This document shows positions 26,569-35,248 of a DNA stretch of 64,000 nt, piece after piece. This DNA comes from Gammaproteobacteria bacterium. Its GTDB lineage: Bacteria; Pseudomonadota; Gammaproteobacteria; Pseudomonadales; Azotimanducaceae. The notes beneath the pieces are model-generated. The model had not been told where the DNA came from. It saw only the letters and a list, made by a program, of their open reading frames with translations, and did not search any database. The stretch is taken from NCBI GenBank assembly GCA_020832085.1, contig JAFIFJ010000038.1:1-64000 (forward strand), read 5' to 3'. How positions within the stretch are numbered: the stretch's first letter is position 1; the number at the start of each line of letters is the position of its first letter. The position numbers and the translations under genes are program-made.

Positions 26569-27822
26569 ATGAGCAGCGAGCAACGTGATGGCCTGGGTTT
26601 CACCACCCGCATCCTGCACTCCGATCGCCGGGATGGCATCGAACACGGGTCGCTGCACAAGCCAGTGCATGCCAGCGTGGCCTACGGCTACGACGATGCC
26701 CGGGATCTCGCAGCGGTGTTCCAGGGTCGGCAGGCCGGCTATTCCTATGGACGTCAGTCCAACCCCACCGTCGAGGCCCTGCAGCGCAAGCTCAGCGGCA
26801 TGGAAGGCGGTATCGGGACCATTGCCTTCGGGACCGGCATGGGCGCCATCGGCTCCATGCTGTTTGCGCTGCTCAAGCGTGGCGACCACGTGGTGTCGTC
26901 GAGCTTCCTTTTCGGTAACACCAACAGCCTGTTCGTGAGCTTTGCCGACCTCGGGCTCGAAGTCAGCTTCGTCGACGCCACCGAAGCCGATGCGGTCGCC
27001 GCCGCGCTGCGTCCGGAGACCCGTCTGGTGTTCGTGGAAACCATCGCCAATCCGCGGACTCAGGTGGCGGACCTCGAAGGTATCGGCGCCCTCTGCCGCA
27101 ATCGCGATCTGATCTACGTGGTGGACAACACCATGACCTCGCCCTGGCTGTTCCAGCCCCGAAGTGTCGGGGCATCGCTGGTGGTCAATGCGCTGACGAA
27201 GTACATCGCCGGCCACGGATCCGTCCTCGGCGGCGCCGTCACCGACACCGGTCTCTACGACTGGAGTCGCTTCCCGAACATCTTTGAAGGCTACAGGCGC
27301 CAGCCTCCTGCCCAGTGGGGCCTGCAGCAGATTCGCAAGAAGGGTCTGCGGGACTTCGGCGCCAGTCTCGCCCCGGATGCGGCGCAGCTGGTGGCACTCG
27401 GTGCCGAGACCCTGGCGCTGCGCATGGACCGGGCCTGCGCCAACGCCCAGGCGCTGGCTGAAATGCTGGAGCGTCATCCGCGGGTGGATCAGGTGTTCTA
27501 TCCAGGTCTTGCGGGCCATCCCCAGCACGAACGCGCCTTGCGACTGCTGCGCCATCCGGGTGCTCTGCTCAGCTTTGAACTCGATCCGGCGGCGGACATT
27601 TTCGACTTTCTGAATCGGCTCGACGTGGTGGTGTCCTCGAGCAATCTGGGCGACAACCGCACCCTGGCGATTCCGGTGGCGCACACGATCTATCACGAGA
27701 TGGGGCCGGAGCGGCGTTCGAGTATGGGTATCCGCGACTCGCTGATTCGGGTCAGCGTGGGTATCGAGGACGTCGCGGACCTGCTGGCGGATTTCGAGCA
27801 GGCGCTGACCGGGGCAGAGTAG
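26569..27822 (+). CDS. PLP-dependent Cys/Met-metabolism lyase (cystathionine gamma-synthase family)
   Basis: 417 residues, fold-type I PLP enzyme. The conserved features are YSYGRQSNPT near residue 58, FGTGMGAI, VVDNTM with its PLP-binding aspartate, and K211 in NALTKYIAGH as the Schiff-base lysine. It belongs with cystathionine gamma-synthase, O-acetylhomoserine sulfhydrylase and methionine gamma-lyase; the sequence does not decide between them. The insertion at about 238-260 with YRRQPPAQWGLQQIRKKGLRD is a hallmark of the subgroup annotated as cystathionine gamma-synthase family protein. Acts in the cytosol. An SDR gene follows 22 bp later. Confidence 0.85.
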   Translation: MSSEQRDGLGFTTRILHSDRRDGIEHGSLHKPVHASVAYGYDDARDLAAVFQGRQAGYSYGRQSNPTVEALQRKLSGMEGGIGTIAFGTGMGAIGSMLFALLKRGDHVVSSSFLFGNTNSLFVSFADLGLEVSFVDATEADAVAAALRPETRLVFVETIANPRTQVADLEGIGALCRNRDLIYVVDNTMTSPWLFQPRSVGASLVVNALTKYIAGHGSVLGGAVTDTGLYDWSRFPNIFEGYRRQPPAQWGLQQIRKKGLRDFGASLAPDAAQLVALGAETLALRMDRACANAQALAEMLERHPRVDQVFYPGLAGHPQHERALRLLRHPGALLSFELDPAADIFDFLNRLDVVVSSSNLGDNRTLAIPVAHTIYHEMGPERRSSMGIRDSLIRVSVGIEDVADLLADFEQALTGAE

Positions 27823-27844
27823 GCAGGCCATGAGGGAGAGGGCT

Positions 27845-28609
27845 ATGGGACGTCTTGAAGGCAAAGTGGCTGTGATCACCGGTGGTTCCGGCGGTATCGG
27901 TCTGGCTGCGGCGCGCAGGTTCGTTGCCGAAGGTGCCCGGGTCATGCTGGTGGACCTCGATGCCGAGGCGTTGTCCCGGGCTGTGGCCGACCTCGGCGAG
28001 GCCACAGCCTTTGCCGTGGCGGATGTCACCGATCCCGCTGCCAGCGAAGCCTACGTCGCTGCCGCCGAGCAGCGCTTCGGAGGTGTCGACATCCTGCTGG
28101 CCAACGCCGGCATCGAGGGAACAGTGAAGAGCATCGTCGAACAGGACGTGGCCACCTTTGATGCGGTCATGGCCGTCAATGTCCGCGGCGTCTGGCTCGG
28201 ACTGAAGTACGCCATGCCGGCCATGAAGCGTCGCGGTGGGGGATCAGTGGTCATCACATCCTCGACGGCAGGTATCCGCGCCTCGGCGGGGGTGTCGCCT
28301 TACATCACCAGCAAGCATGCGACCATTGGCCTGATGCGCAGCGCGGCGCTCGAGGGTGCGGCTGATGGCATCCGTGTCAACACCGTCAATCCCTCGCCCA
28401 CCGAGACGCGCATGATGCGCTCCCTCGAGGACGGATTTTTTCCTGGTGATGGTCAGGTGGCCCATGATCGGATTGCGCGCAGCATCCCGTTGGGCCGCTA
28501 TGGGCAGCCCGAGGACGTGGCCAATCTGATGTGTTTTCTCGCCAGCGACGAGGCCCGCTTCATCACGGGAGCGGTTTACATGGTCGATGGCGGCATCAGC
28601 GCCGGCTGA
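27845..28609 (+). CDS. Short-chain dehydrogenase/reductase
   Basis: 254 residues, classical SDR. The cofactor-binding motif is TGGSGGIG (about 13-20), the NAG motif is in LLANAGIEG, and the catalytic triad lies in SSTAGIRASAGVSPYITSKH (Ser, Tyr, Lys). The acidic residue at the end of the second strand (LVDLDAEA) suggests NAD rather than NADP as cofactor. The ATG at 27845 follows GGGAGAGGG. The substrate cannot be deduced; neighbours are the PLP lyase and purC, so it may simply be part of a housekeeping operon. Confidence 0.85.
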   Translation: MGRLEGKVAVITGGSGGIGLAAARRFVAEGARVMLVDLDAEALSRAVADLGEATAFAVADVTDPAASEAYVAAAEQRFGGVDILLANAGIEGTVKSIVEQDVATFDAVMAVNVRGVWLGLKYAMPAMKRRGGGSVVITSSTAGIRASAGVSPYITSKHATIGLMRSAALEGAADGIRVNTVNPSPTETRMMRSLEDGFFPGDGQVAHDRIARSIPLGRYGQPEDVANLMCFLASDEARFITGAVYMVDGGISAG

Positions 28610-28629
28610 GTTCAGCAAGGATAACCCCG

Positions 28630-29565
28630 ATGAAGGCGAACACCGCGCTGATGAGCACCGATCTGCCGCTGCCGAACCGACGCCAGGGCAAGGTCAGGGA
28701 TCTCTACGATATCGAATTGCCCGACGGCAGGCCCGGTGTGCTCATTGTCGCCACCGATCGCATCAGCGCTTTCGACGTGGTGATGAGCAACGGCGTTCCG
28801 GGCAAGGGTGTGCTCCTGACGCAGATCTCCTGCTTCTGGTTCGAGCATTTCGCCGATCGCATCAGCCATCATCTGGTAGCCACCGATCCTGCGCTGATCG
28901 AAGGTCTCAGTCCTGATCAGCAGCGCATGCTGGCCGGTCGCAGCATGCTCTGCCGGAAACTCGATGTGGTGCCCATCGAGTGCGTGGCCCGGGGCTATCT
29001 GGCCGGGTCAGGGTGGAAGGACTATCAGGCCACCGGCAGCGTCTGCGGCGTCGCGCTCCCTCCTGGCCTGCGCAACGGTGATCAGTTGCCGGAACCGATC
29101 TTCACGCCGGCCACCAAGGCCGCCACCGGGCATGACGAGAACATCCCCTTTGCCGAGGCTGCAGCGCGGGTGGGTGAGGGGCTGATGAACCGACTGCGCG
29201 ACCTGACCCTTCAGCTCTATGGGTCGGCTCGCAGCTATGCTGCAGAACGCGGCATCCTGCTGGCCGATACCAAGTTCGAGTTCGGTCTGGCGCCCGGTGA
29301 CGAAAAGCCGGTGCTGGTGGACGAGATTTTCACCCCGGATTCCAGCCGCTTCTGGCCTGCCGACAGCTGGCGGCCCGGTGCCGAGCAGGCCAGCTTCGAC
29401 AAGCAGTACGTCCGCAATTACCTGGAGCAGCTGGTGGCCGCTGGAAGCTGGGATAAGACACCACCGGGACCGGCACTGCCCGAGGACGTGATCAGGAATA
29501 CGCTGGCGCGCTATCAGGAGGCCCATGATCGGCTGACCGGCGCTGCGTTCGCCGGGGCTCGGTGA
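28630..29565 (+). CDS. purC: Phosphoribosylaminoimidazole-succinocarboxamide synthase
   Basis: 311 residues of the longer, yeast-like SAICAR synthetase form. Diagnostic stretches are RQGKVRDLYDI near the N-terminus, ATDRISAFDVVM, VVPIECVARGYLAGSGW, FTPATKA and the C-terminal LVDEIFTPDSSRFWP. It ligates aspartate to CAIR using ATP in de novo purine synthesis in the cytosol. The ATG at 28630 is preceded by AAGGA. The stop overlaps a GTG that could start the MscS gene, indicating co-transcription. Confidence 0.95.
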   Translation: MKANTALMSTDLPLPNRRQGKVRDLYDIELPDGRPGVLIVATDRISAFDVVMSNGVPGKGVLLTQISCFWFEHFADRISHHLVATDPALIEGLSPDQQRMLAGRSMLCRKLDVVPIECVARGYLAGSGWKDYQATGSVCGVALPPGLRNGDQLPEPIFTPATKAATGHDENIPFAEAAARVGEGLMNRLRDLTLQLYGSARSYAAERGILLADTKFEFGLAPGDEKPVLVDEIFTPDSSRFWPADSWRPGAEQASFDKQYVRNYLEQLVAAGSWDKTPPGPALPEDVIRNTLARYQEAHDRLTGAAFAGAR

Positions 29566-29579
29566 ACGAGGAAGCCGTG

Positions 29580-30446
29580 ATGGCTCAGGAGCAGGGGGAG
29601 GCGCCCGGCGCACTGGCGCTGGTGCAGAGCGAAGTAGAGTGGATGGCCACTGCCGTGGAGCGGGCGGTGGACTTCATGGTCACGTACTCCTTCCAGATCG
29701 TTGGCGCCGTGATCATCATGATCGTCGGTTATCTGGTGTCCAACTGGGCCGGCAATGCCATCCTGCGGCTGCAGGAACGCCGCAATATCGACGTCACCCT
29801 GAGGCAGTTCATTTCCAGTGCCGTCCGCCTCCTGGTGCTGGTGATGTTCGTCATCATCGCCGTCGGCAAGCTCGGAATTTCCATCACGCCCTTCGTCGCG
29901 GCCATAGGTGGTCTTGCCGTCGGTGCCAGTTTTGCGCTGCAGGGGCCGGTATCCAACTATGGCGCCGGGGTGGTGCTGATTCTCACCCGGCCCTTCAAAG
30001 TCGGGGATACCATTCGCGTGGTGGAGCAGGCGGGAATCGTCCAGGACATCAATCTCGCCCACACTATTCTCTATACCGAGGATGGGGAGCAGATCGTGAT
30101 CCCCAATCGCCACGTGGTCGGCGAAGTGCTGACCAACTCCTGGCAGTACCGCGTCGTGGAAGGGGTCGTCGGCATCTCCTACGGCGATGACCCTGAGCGG
30201 GCCATCGCCCTGGTGCGCCAGGTACTCAACGAAGACCCTGACGTGGCCAAGGATCCGCCGGGCCAAGTGGGCATTGGTGCCTTTGCCGACTCTGCCGTAG
30301 AGATCGCCTACCGCTACTGGGTGCCGACCGGATCCTTCTTCGAAGTGCAGTACCGGGTCAATCTGGCGGTCTGGAAGGCGATTCAGACTTCCGGTATCAC
30401 CATTCCCTTCCCCCAGCGCGACGTGCACCTGAAGAGCCCGTCCTGA
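29580..30446 (+). CDS. mscS: MscS-family mechanosensitive channel
   Basis: 288 residues, near E. coli MscS (286). Three helices occur at about 29-52, 70-90 and 94-125; the third is the pore-lining glycine/alanine helix (AAIGGLAVGASFALQGPVSN). The cytoplasmic beta domain (FKVGDTIRV and IPNRHVVGEVLTN) and alpha/beta cage follow. It releases solutes on hypo-osmotic shock. A GTG at 29562 overlapping the purC stop is possible, but GAGGA lies at proper distance from the ATG at 29580. The presence of an osmoprotectant-type importer earlier in the window fits osmotic adaptation, though the two are unlinked. Confidence 0.92.
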   Translation: MAQEQGEAPGALALVQSEVEWMATAVERAVDFMVTYSFQIVGAVIIMIVGYLVSNWAGNAILRLQERRNIDVTLRQFISSAVRLLVLVMFVIIAVGKLGISITPFVAAIGGLAVGASFALQGPVSNYGAGVVLILTRPFKVGDTIRVVEQAGIVQDINLAHTILYTEDGEQIVIPNRHVVGEVLTNSWQYRVVEGVVGISYGDDPERAIALVRQVLNEDPDVAKDPPGQVGIGAFADSAVEIAYRYWVPTGSFFEVQYRVNLAVWKAIQTSGITIPFPQRDVHLKSPS

Positions 30447-30447
30447 A

Positions 30448-31860
30448 TCAGTTGCTCCTGCCCGCCGCCCGGGCCGCGCTGCGACCGGCGATACGGCCGA
30501 AGACCACCGCGTTGGCGATGGAGTTGCCGCCACCGATGTAGCGCTCCCCGAGCACCCCCCCGGTCGTTTCACCCGCAGCGAACAGGCCCTTGATGGGCTG
30601 GTCCCGGCCGTCGAGCACGCTGGCTTGACGGTCGATGCGCAGGCCGGTGGACGTCAGGCAGACGATGGCCGGGCGGATTTCCACCGCGTGGAAGGGCGGC
30701 TGCCTGACGGGCTTCATGACCGCCGCATCCTTGAAGAACATGCTGTCGCTGCCGGCGGCGCAATCGGCGTTGTAGCGGTCCACGGTGGCCGTCAGCGAAC
30801 CGGGACGGATGCCGCAGCGTGTGGCCAGCTCGTCCAGGGTGTCAGCCCGGATCACGCGACCGGCCTTGACCTGCTCATCGAGGGTTTCGGTGACCCAGTT
30901 CAGGCTCAGGGTGCCAGAGGCAAAGGCATCGGCAAAGCGCGGGTCCGGGCGCGCCTCGGCCCGGGCAACATCATCGAAGAGGGCAAAGCAGGAACCGCCA
31001 GTCTGGGCCTTGACGGCTCCGGACATCACGGCGTACTCGGCCGTTTCCTTGATGAAGCGACGGCCTTCGCGATTGACGTACAGCAGCCAGCCGGGGACGA
31101 ACACTTCGAGTTCCTTGCGGAAATTCGGCGTCGTCAGCAGCAGGCCGCGATTGTGACCGACGATGTCGGCACCCACGGCGGCACCGAGTTCCAGGCCGTC
31201 GCCCTGGCAGTGGCGACTGCCGATGTACCAGGTCCAGTCGCCGTGGGCCGTGGCTTCCGGATAGTGCCGGTGCAGCAGGTGCGGGTTGGCGCCGAAGCCA
31301 CCGCTGGCCAGAACCACGGCTTGGGCGCGAACGTCCGTACCACCGGCGCGCACGCCGACCACCCTGGTATCCTCAGCCCTGAGCAGCCGCTCGACCCGGG
31401 TATCGAGGGCCACATCGATGGCGCGGCGGCTCACTTCGCGATCGAGCACCGTCGTGATGCCTGCGCCATGGCCGTGGGCCTGGTGGCCGCGGGCAACACT
31501 TTCCACACCCGAGGAGTACAGATCCTGGGGCCGGAACTCCACGCCGAGACGGGTCAGCCACTCGAGGTCCTCCGCCGCGTGATCGCAGAGGGTGCGTGCC
31601 AGACTGGCTTCGACCCGGTACTGGTTCAGGGTCATGTAGTACTCGAACAGGGCGTCGGGTCCATCCTCGATGCCCAGGGCTTTCTGCACGCTGCTGCCGG
31701 CGGCGTAGTAGACGCCACCGGACAAGGCGGTGGATCCCCCGAGTCGGGTGTCGGCATCGATCAGCAGCACGCTGGCGCCGGCGTCCGCCGCCTCGATGGC
31801 GGCGCACATGCCGGCGCCGCCGCCGCCGACCACGATGACGTCGTAGTCGTGTTCAGTCAT
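30448..31860 (-). CDS. FAD-dependent oxidoreductase (fumarate reductase/3-ketosteroid dehydrogenase type)
   Basis: 470 residues. The ADP-binding fold VIVVGGGGAGMCAAIEA is at about 8-24, and LGGSTALSGG is the second FAD block seen in fumarate reductase and 3-ketosteroid-1-dehydrogenase relatives. The C-terminal sequence GEVTTG is seen here as GETTGGVLGERYIGGGNSIANA, closing the flavin site. No heme domain or Sec/Tat signal is present, so it is probably cytosolic. The substrate is uncertain; the family also contains urocanate and succinate-type reductases. The start at 31860 is preceded by AGGG. It is convergent with the mscS gene, one base apart, and separated from the P450 by repeat elements. 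Confidence 0.85.
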   Translation of the reverse strand: MTEHDYDVIVVGGGGAGMCAAIEAADAGASVLLIDADTRLGGSTALSGGVYYAAGSSVQKALGIEDGPDALFEYYMTLNQYRVEASLARTLCDHAAEDLEWLTRLGVEFRPQDLYSSGVESVARGHQAHGHGAGITTVLDREVSRRAIDVALDTRVERLLRAEDTRVVGVRAGGTDVRAQAVVLASGGFGANPHLLHRHYPEATAHGDWTWYIGSRHCQGDGLELGAAVGADIVGHNRGLLLTTPNFRKELEVFVPGWLLYVNREGRRFIKETAEYAVMSGAVKAQTGGSCFALFDDVARAEARPDPRFADAFASGTLSLNWVTETLDEQVKAGRVIRADTLDELATRCGIRPGSLTATVDRYNADCAAGSDSMFFKDAAVMKPVRQPPFHAVEIRPAIVCLTSTGLRIDRQASVLDGRDQPIKGLFAAGETTGGVLGERYIGGGNSIANAVVFGRIAGRSAARAAGRSN

Positions 31861-31935
31861 GTGTTGCCCTGTCGTGGAACTGGATTCTGTGTGGCGACGC
31901 GAGACGCGTGTTGCGATTGCGCCCGCGAAGCCACG

Positions 31936-32006
31936 GTGGGAGCCCGCTGTGCGCGCGATGAACACGTACAGCGCCTAACGGCGCTGTTCGCAGGGCATGC
32001 TCCCAC
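31936..32006. repeat. Inverted pair of REP-like elements
   Basis: A 71-bp imperfect palindrome in the gap between the flavoprotein and P450 genes. The outer arms are GTGGGAGC (31936-31943) and GCTCCCAC (31999-32006); within it lies CAGCGC/GCGCTG (31969-31974 and 31981-31986). The GTGGGAGC head and GCGCGATGAACA-like tail resemble REP elements common in pseudomonads, arranged head to head as in a BIME. No RAYT transposase was seen in the window. A related sequence occurs at 38766. Confidence 0.65.
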
Positions 32007-32044
32007 GAAATGGGGCTGCCAAGGTCAGGATCGGCGGCCATGCT

Positions 32045-33334
32045 TCAGGCCGGATCGAACTCGAGATCGAGACGCTCGACGCCACGCAGCAGGATCGAGG
32101 GGACGTAGCGAAACTCCGCCGGGTCGCCCACGAGCCGCAGGTTCTGCAGCCGCTCGAGGACGATGGGAAAGGCCGTCTGCATTTCCTTGCGCGCCAGTTG
32201 CTGGCCAAGGCAGAGATGGACACCGGCGCCGAAGGCGAGATGCTCCTTGGCGTTTTCGCGGCCGATGTCGAAGCGGTCGCCCTCGGGGAATTTGGCATCG
32301 TCCCGATTGGCCGAGCCGAAGCGAAGCAGGAGCAGGTCGCCCTCCTTGACCGCGACCCCGCCGACCTCGGTGTCCTGGGTGGCCACCCGCCACATGTTGT
32401 TGGTGGGGGTGAGCAGGCGCAGGGTCTCCTCGACGAAATTGGCAGTCAGCCCCGGGTCGGCTTCGAGCCTGGCCTTCTGCTCGGGATGCGTGAGGAGGTA
32501 GAAAATGCCGGTGGTGAGGGTGTGGGCAGTGGTCTCGTTTCCTGCCACCAGAATCTGCTGGATGATGGAGATCAGCTCCTCGTTGTCGAGCTTGCGCGTG
32601 CTGCCGTCCTCCTCTTCGAGGTCGGTCTGGACCAGATCGGAACAGATGTCCTCACCCGGCGCCTTGCGCTTCTCGTCGCAGACCGCAACGAAGTAGTGCT
32701 GAGCTTCGACGATTTTCTCAGCGCACCAAATCCGCGTCGGCATGTCCGCCACGCCACCGAGCTGCAGTGTGAAGGCATCCGACCATTCCTTGAAGCGGGC
32801 GCGGTCGGCACGGGGAAAACCCAAGGCATCGCAGATCACGTACATGGGCAGCAGGTTGGCGAACTGGGCCTTGAACTCGCAGTGGCCGTCGGCAATGAAG
32901 GCGTCGATGAGATCGTTGATGATGTCCGTGCAGTAGTCGTTCATGCCGATGACCTTCTTGTAGGTGAAGGCCTTGCCGGCTAGCTTCTTGTAGCGCGTGT
33001 GCTGCGGTGGATCCGCCGTCAGCATGGTGTCCTTGGGCACCCAGCCCTTGGCCAGAATTTCGAGCTCCTCCTGCGACATGCCGCCTCCGGCGGCCCCGGC
33101 GCGCAGCTGGGCACCGAAGCGGTTGGAGAAGATCCGTGGCTTGGCCAGGACTTCCATCAACAGATCATAGGTGGAGATGTAGACCACGTTGTTCTTGGGG
33201 TCCCTGAAGGCCGGTGCCTCTTCTCGCAGGCGTCGATAGAAGGCGTGCGGGTGCTGGAGGAAATCGGCCGAGAAGGTGTCCACCTCGTGCAGCGGGCAGG
33301 TGGTCACGTCTGGCTTCGGGGATGACATGCTCAT
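32045..33334 (-). CDS. Cytochrome P450
   Basis: 429 residues, soluble bacterial P450. The oxygen-binding I-helix is AGNETTAHT, the ExxR motif is ETLR, and the heme-ligand loop is FGAGVHLCLGQQLAR with the axial cysteine. No membrane anchor, so an external ferredoxin/reductase is needed; none is encoded nearby. The AGNETT form occurs in many proteobacterial and actinobacterial P450s of terpenoid, steroid or fatty-acid hydroxylation. The start at 33334 is preceded by GGAGAA; the frame stays open upstream but without homology. A downstream flavoprotein of 3-ketosteroid-dehydrogenase type on the same strand could act in the same pathway, which is inference. Confidence 0.93.
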   Translation of the reverse strand: MSMSSPKPDVTTCPLHEVDTFSADFLQHPHAFYRRLREEAPAFRDPKNNVVYISTYDLLMEVLAKPRIFSNRFGAQLRAGAAGGGMSQEELEILAKGWVPKDTMLTADPPQHTRYKKLAGKAFTYKKVIGMNDYCTDIINDLIDAFIADGHCEFKAQFANLLPMYVICDALGFPRADRARFKEWSDAFTLQLGGVADMPTRIWCAEKIVEAQHYFVAVCDEKRKAPGEDICSDLVQTDLEEEDGSTRKLDNEELISIIQQILVAGNETTAHTLTTGIFYLLTHPEQKARLEADPGLTANFVEETLRLLTPTNNMWRVATQDTEVGGVAVKEGDLLLLRFGSANRDDAKFPEGDRFDIGRENAKEHLAFGAGVHLCLGQQLARKEMQTAFPIVLERLQNLRLVGDPAEFRYVPSILLRGVERLDLEFDPA

Positions 33335-33550
33335 GGGAACGATTCTCCGCTTGCGGAACGGGGCTGCCCGAGTTTGTTCAGCTGATCGCCCGGAGGCTAA
33401 TGGCTGCCTGCCGGGAAAACAAGCAGTCGGGTTGGTTTTCACAGGTTCGTGGAGTCAGGGACCGGGCGCTGCCGCGACAGGAGGCGGTGGGGCCAGGGAT
33501 CAACCTGCCAAATCAACGTGTTACTGTTCCCGCAAAGAGAGGCCGGGTGC

Positions 33551-34237
33551 ATGCAGCAACCATCGAGAACGGTCACGAGCAATCAGCCGGGAACCCATCC
33601 CGCACTGACGCGCAAAGTGGCCAGACATCTGAAGCAGACTTGGCAGCGCCCGCTGGCCGCCCATAGCCAAAGGGCTTTCGCAGGCTGTGCCGAGAAGGCC
33701 GCCAGCTGGCCGGGACCCGTGATTCTCGATGCGGGATGCGGAACCGGCGCGAGCAGCCTTCAGCTCGCCATGGACAACCCGCAGGCCCTCGTGCTCGGGG
33801 TCGACAAGTCCGCGGCGCGACTTGGCCGGGGGGTCGTGGACGCCCGTCCGGAGAATCTGCTGCTGCTGCGCGCGGATCTCGTGGATTTCTGGCGCCTGGC
33901 TCAGGCGGCTGGCTGGCAGCTTGCGCGCCACTGCGTGTTCTATCCCAATCCCTGGCCGAAGCCTGGCCACCTCGGTCGCCGCTGGCACGCCCATCCGGTG
34001 TTCCCGACGCTGCTTGCCTTGGGCGGTGAGCTCGAACTGCGGACCAACTGGGAGACCTATGCCCGGGAATGGCAGCAGGCTTTGACCCTCCATGGCCGCG
34101 CTGCGGCTCTCGACAGCCTCGATGCCGGGAGGTCGGTGACCGTCGTGTCCCCCTTCGAGCGCAAGTATCTGGCCAGCGGGCAGCGCTGCTGGCGCGTTCG
34201 GGCCTGCGCGCCGCCCGCGGATGCGGGAGGGTGCTGA
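33551..34237 (+). CDS. TrmB-like tRNA (guanine-N7)-methyltransferase
   Basis: 228 residues. The SAM site is LDAGCGTGASS (about 62-72), the acidic end of strand two is GVDKS, and the TrmB hallmark is FYPNPWPK (about 134-141) in place of the usual PDPWPK. TrmB makes 7-methylguanosine at position 46 of tRNAs. The N-terminus differs from canonical TrmB, and the C-terminal region is short of the usual TxE motif (TNWETYAREW may stand for it), so this may be a diverged paralogue. AGAGG stands upstream of the ATG. It ends 2 bp before the next gene. Confidence 0.75.
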   Translation: MQQPSRTVTSNQPGTHPALTRKVARHLKQTWQRPLAAHSQRAFAGCAEKAASWPGPVILDAGCGTGASSLQLAMDNPQALVLGVDKSAARLGRGVVDARPENLLLLRADLVDFWRLAQAAGWQLARHCVFYPNPWPKPGHLGRRWHAHPVFPTLLALGGELELRTNWETYAREWQQALTLHGRAAALDSLDAGRSVTVVSPFERKYLASGQRCWRVRACAPPADAGGC

Positions 34238-34239
34238 GG

Positions 34240-34605
34240 GTGGATTGGGACAGCTATCGAAGTCTTTGCGATCGGGGCGATGTCCTGTCGCGCTATCTGC
34301 TCGCCGCCACCATCGATCTTCTTGCCGCCGCCGACGAGCTGCTGCTGGTGCAGGAGCTGCAACAAGTTCTGGCTCAGGAGCCGCTGCCCAAACCAGCCGA
34401 CCACAGGGCCGGTGCTGCAGCCGATTTCTTTGTTGCCGAAATCGAGCTGCCGGCGGCGCGCCGAATCCTCGAAGTGGTGGTGGCGGCGCGGGCGGCTGGG
34501 CTGCGTACGGGTGCAGGGCGCGACCTCGGCGGTTTCCCGGAGGCGTGGCAGGAGTATCTCGACTGGCAGACGGGCGTCCACCCGCGCAGCGCTCGACGCG
34601 AGTAG
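34240..34605 (+). CDS. Small hypothetical protein coupled to the TrmB-like gene
   Basis: 121 residues, start GTG at 34240 with GGGAGG 9 nt upstream, inside the end of the TrmB-like gene. The protein is mainly helical with a leucine-rich N-terminal half (LSRYLLAATIDLLAAADELLLVQEL) split into two amphipathic helices, then ADFFVAEIELPAARRILEVV. No family or catalytic motif is recognised. Tight spacing suggests it is translated with the methyltransferase. A further in-frame ORF extension upstream overlaps that gene and is rejected. Confidence 0.6.
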   Translation: MDWDSYRSLCDRGDVLSRYLLAATIDLLAAADELLLVQELQQVLAQEPLPKPADHRAGAAADFFVAEIELPAARRILEVVVAARAAGLRTGAGRDLGGFPEAWQEYLDWQTGVHPRSARRE

Positions 34606-34722
34606 GCCTGCCCGACGTGCCCGTGGGCTGCCCGCTGTGGCATCATCGGAAGGGGAAATGGGACAGGGATCTCTTCGAGGTCTCGGGGGTGGACGTGATG
34701 CAGGGTCGAGGAGGCTGACGGC

Positions 34723-34992
34723 ATGATGGCTGGGTGGATGCTGCGGGGGGTGCTGGTCTTGGGCCTGATCACCATCAGTGGCTGCGCGGTGCGCAGCACG
34801 GTGGGTGCCTACATGGATGAGCCGGCACCGCCGGCCACCGCGGATGAGCGCAGGGAACGCTGTACGACCTACGCCAATCGGCTCGAGCGCACCCGTGCGC
34901 AGATGCAGCGGCGCAACACCTTCGGACGTCTCGATCTGTTGCGTGCGGAGCAACGCTCCATGGAGCGATTCGTCGAAGCGCACTGCAGCTGA
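34723..34992 (+). CDS. Small lipoprotein
   Basis: 89 residues. A signal peptide with hydrophobic core LRGVLVLGLIT and lipobox ISGC puts the lipid-bearing cysteine at residue 21. The mature part is short, charged and mostly helical, with two further cysteines (near 47 and the penultimate residue), possibly disulfide-bonded in the periplasm. GAGGAGG lies 9 nt before the ATG. No family is recognised. It precedes the biotinyl-carrier gene by 22 bp. Confidence 0.65.
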   Translation: MMAGWMLRGVLVLGLITISGCAVRSTVGAYMDEPAPPATADERRERCTTYANRLERTRAQMQRRNTFGRLDLLRAEQRSMERFVEAHCS

Positions 34993-35014
34993 GCGGTCAT
35001 CGGGGGCTCTGCGC

Positions 35015-35236
35015 ATGGCCAGGGTAGAAGTGGAATCCGAAGTGGCGGGCAGCGTCTGGAAGCTGGTGGCCAAGCCCGGTGCGACACTCGCGGCGGGTGA
35101 TCCGATCCTGATTCTCGAATCCATGAAGATGGAGATTCCGGTGGAGACGCCCGTGGCCGGGCGCCTGCTCGAGCTCTGCGTGACGGAAGAGGATCCGGTC
35201 GAGGAAGGACAGGTGGTGGCCATTCTCGAATCTTGA
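35015..35236 (+). CDS. Stand-alone biotin/lipoyl carrier protein
   Basis: 73 residues, nothing but one biotinyl domain. The acceptor lysine K38 is in ESMKMEI, the standard sequence for biotin ligase. It resembles the free-standing carrier proteins associated with acyl-CoA carboxylases. A carboxyltransferase gene (37180) lies 1.9 kb downstream on the same strand, but no biotin carboxylase is in the window. GGGGG is present before the ATG. Lipoyl attachment is less likely because MKM is the biotin form. Confidence 0.85.
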   Translation: MARVEVESEVAGSVWKLVAKPGATLAAGDPILILESMKMEIPVETPVAGRLLELCVTEEDPVEEGQVVAILES

Positions 35237-35248
35237 CGGAGACCATAG

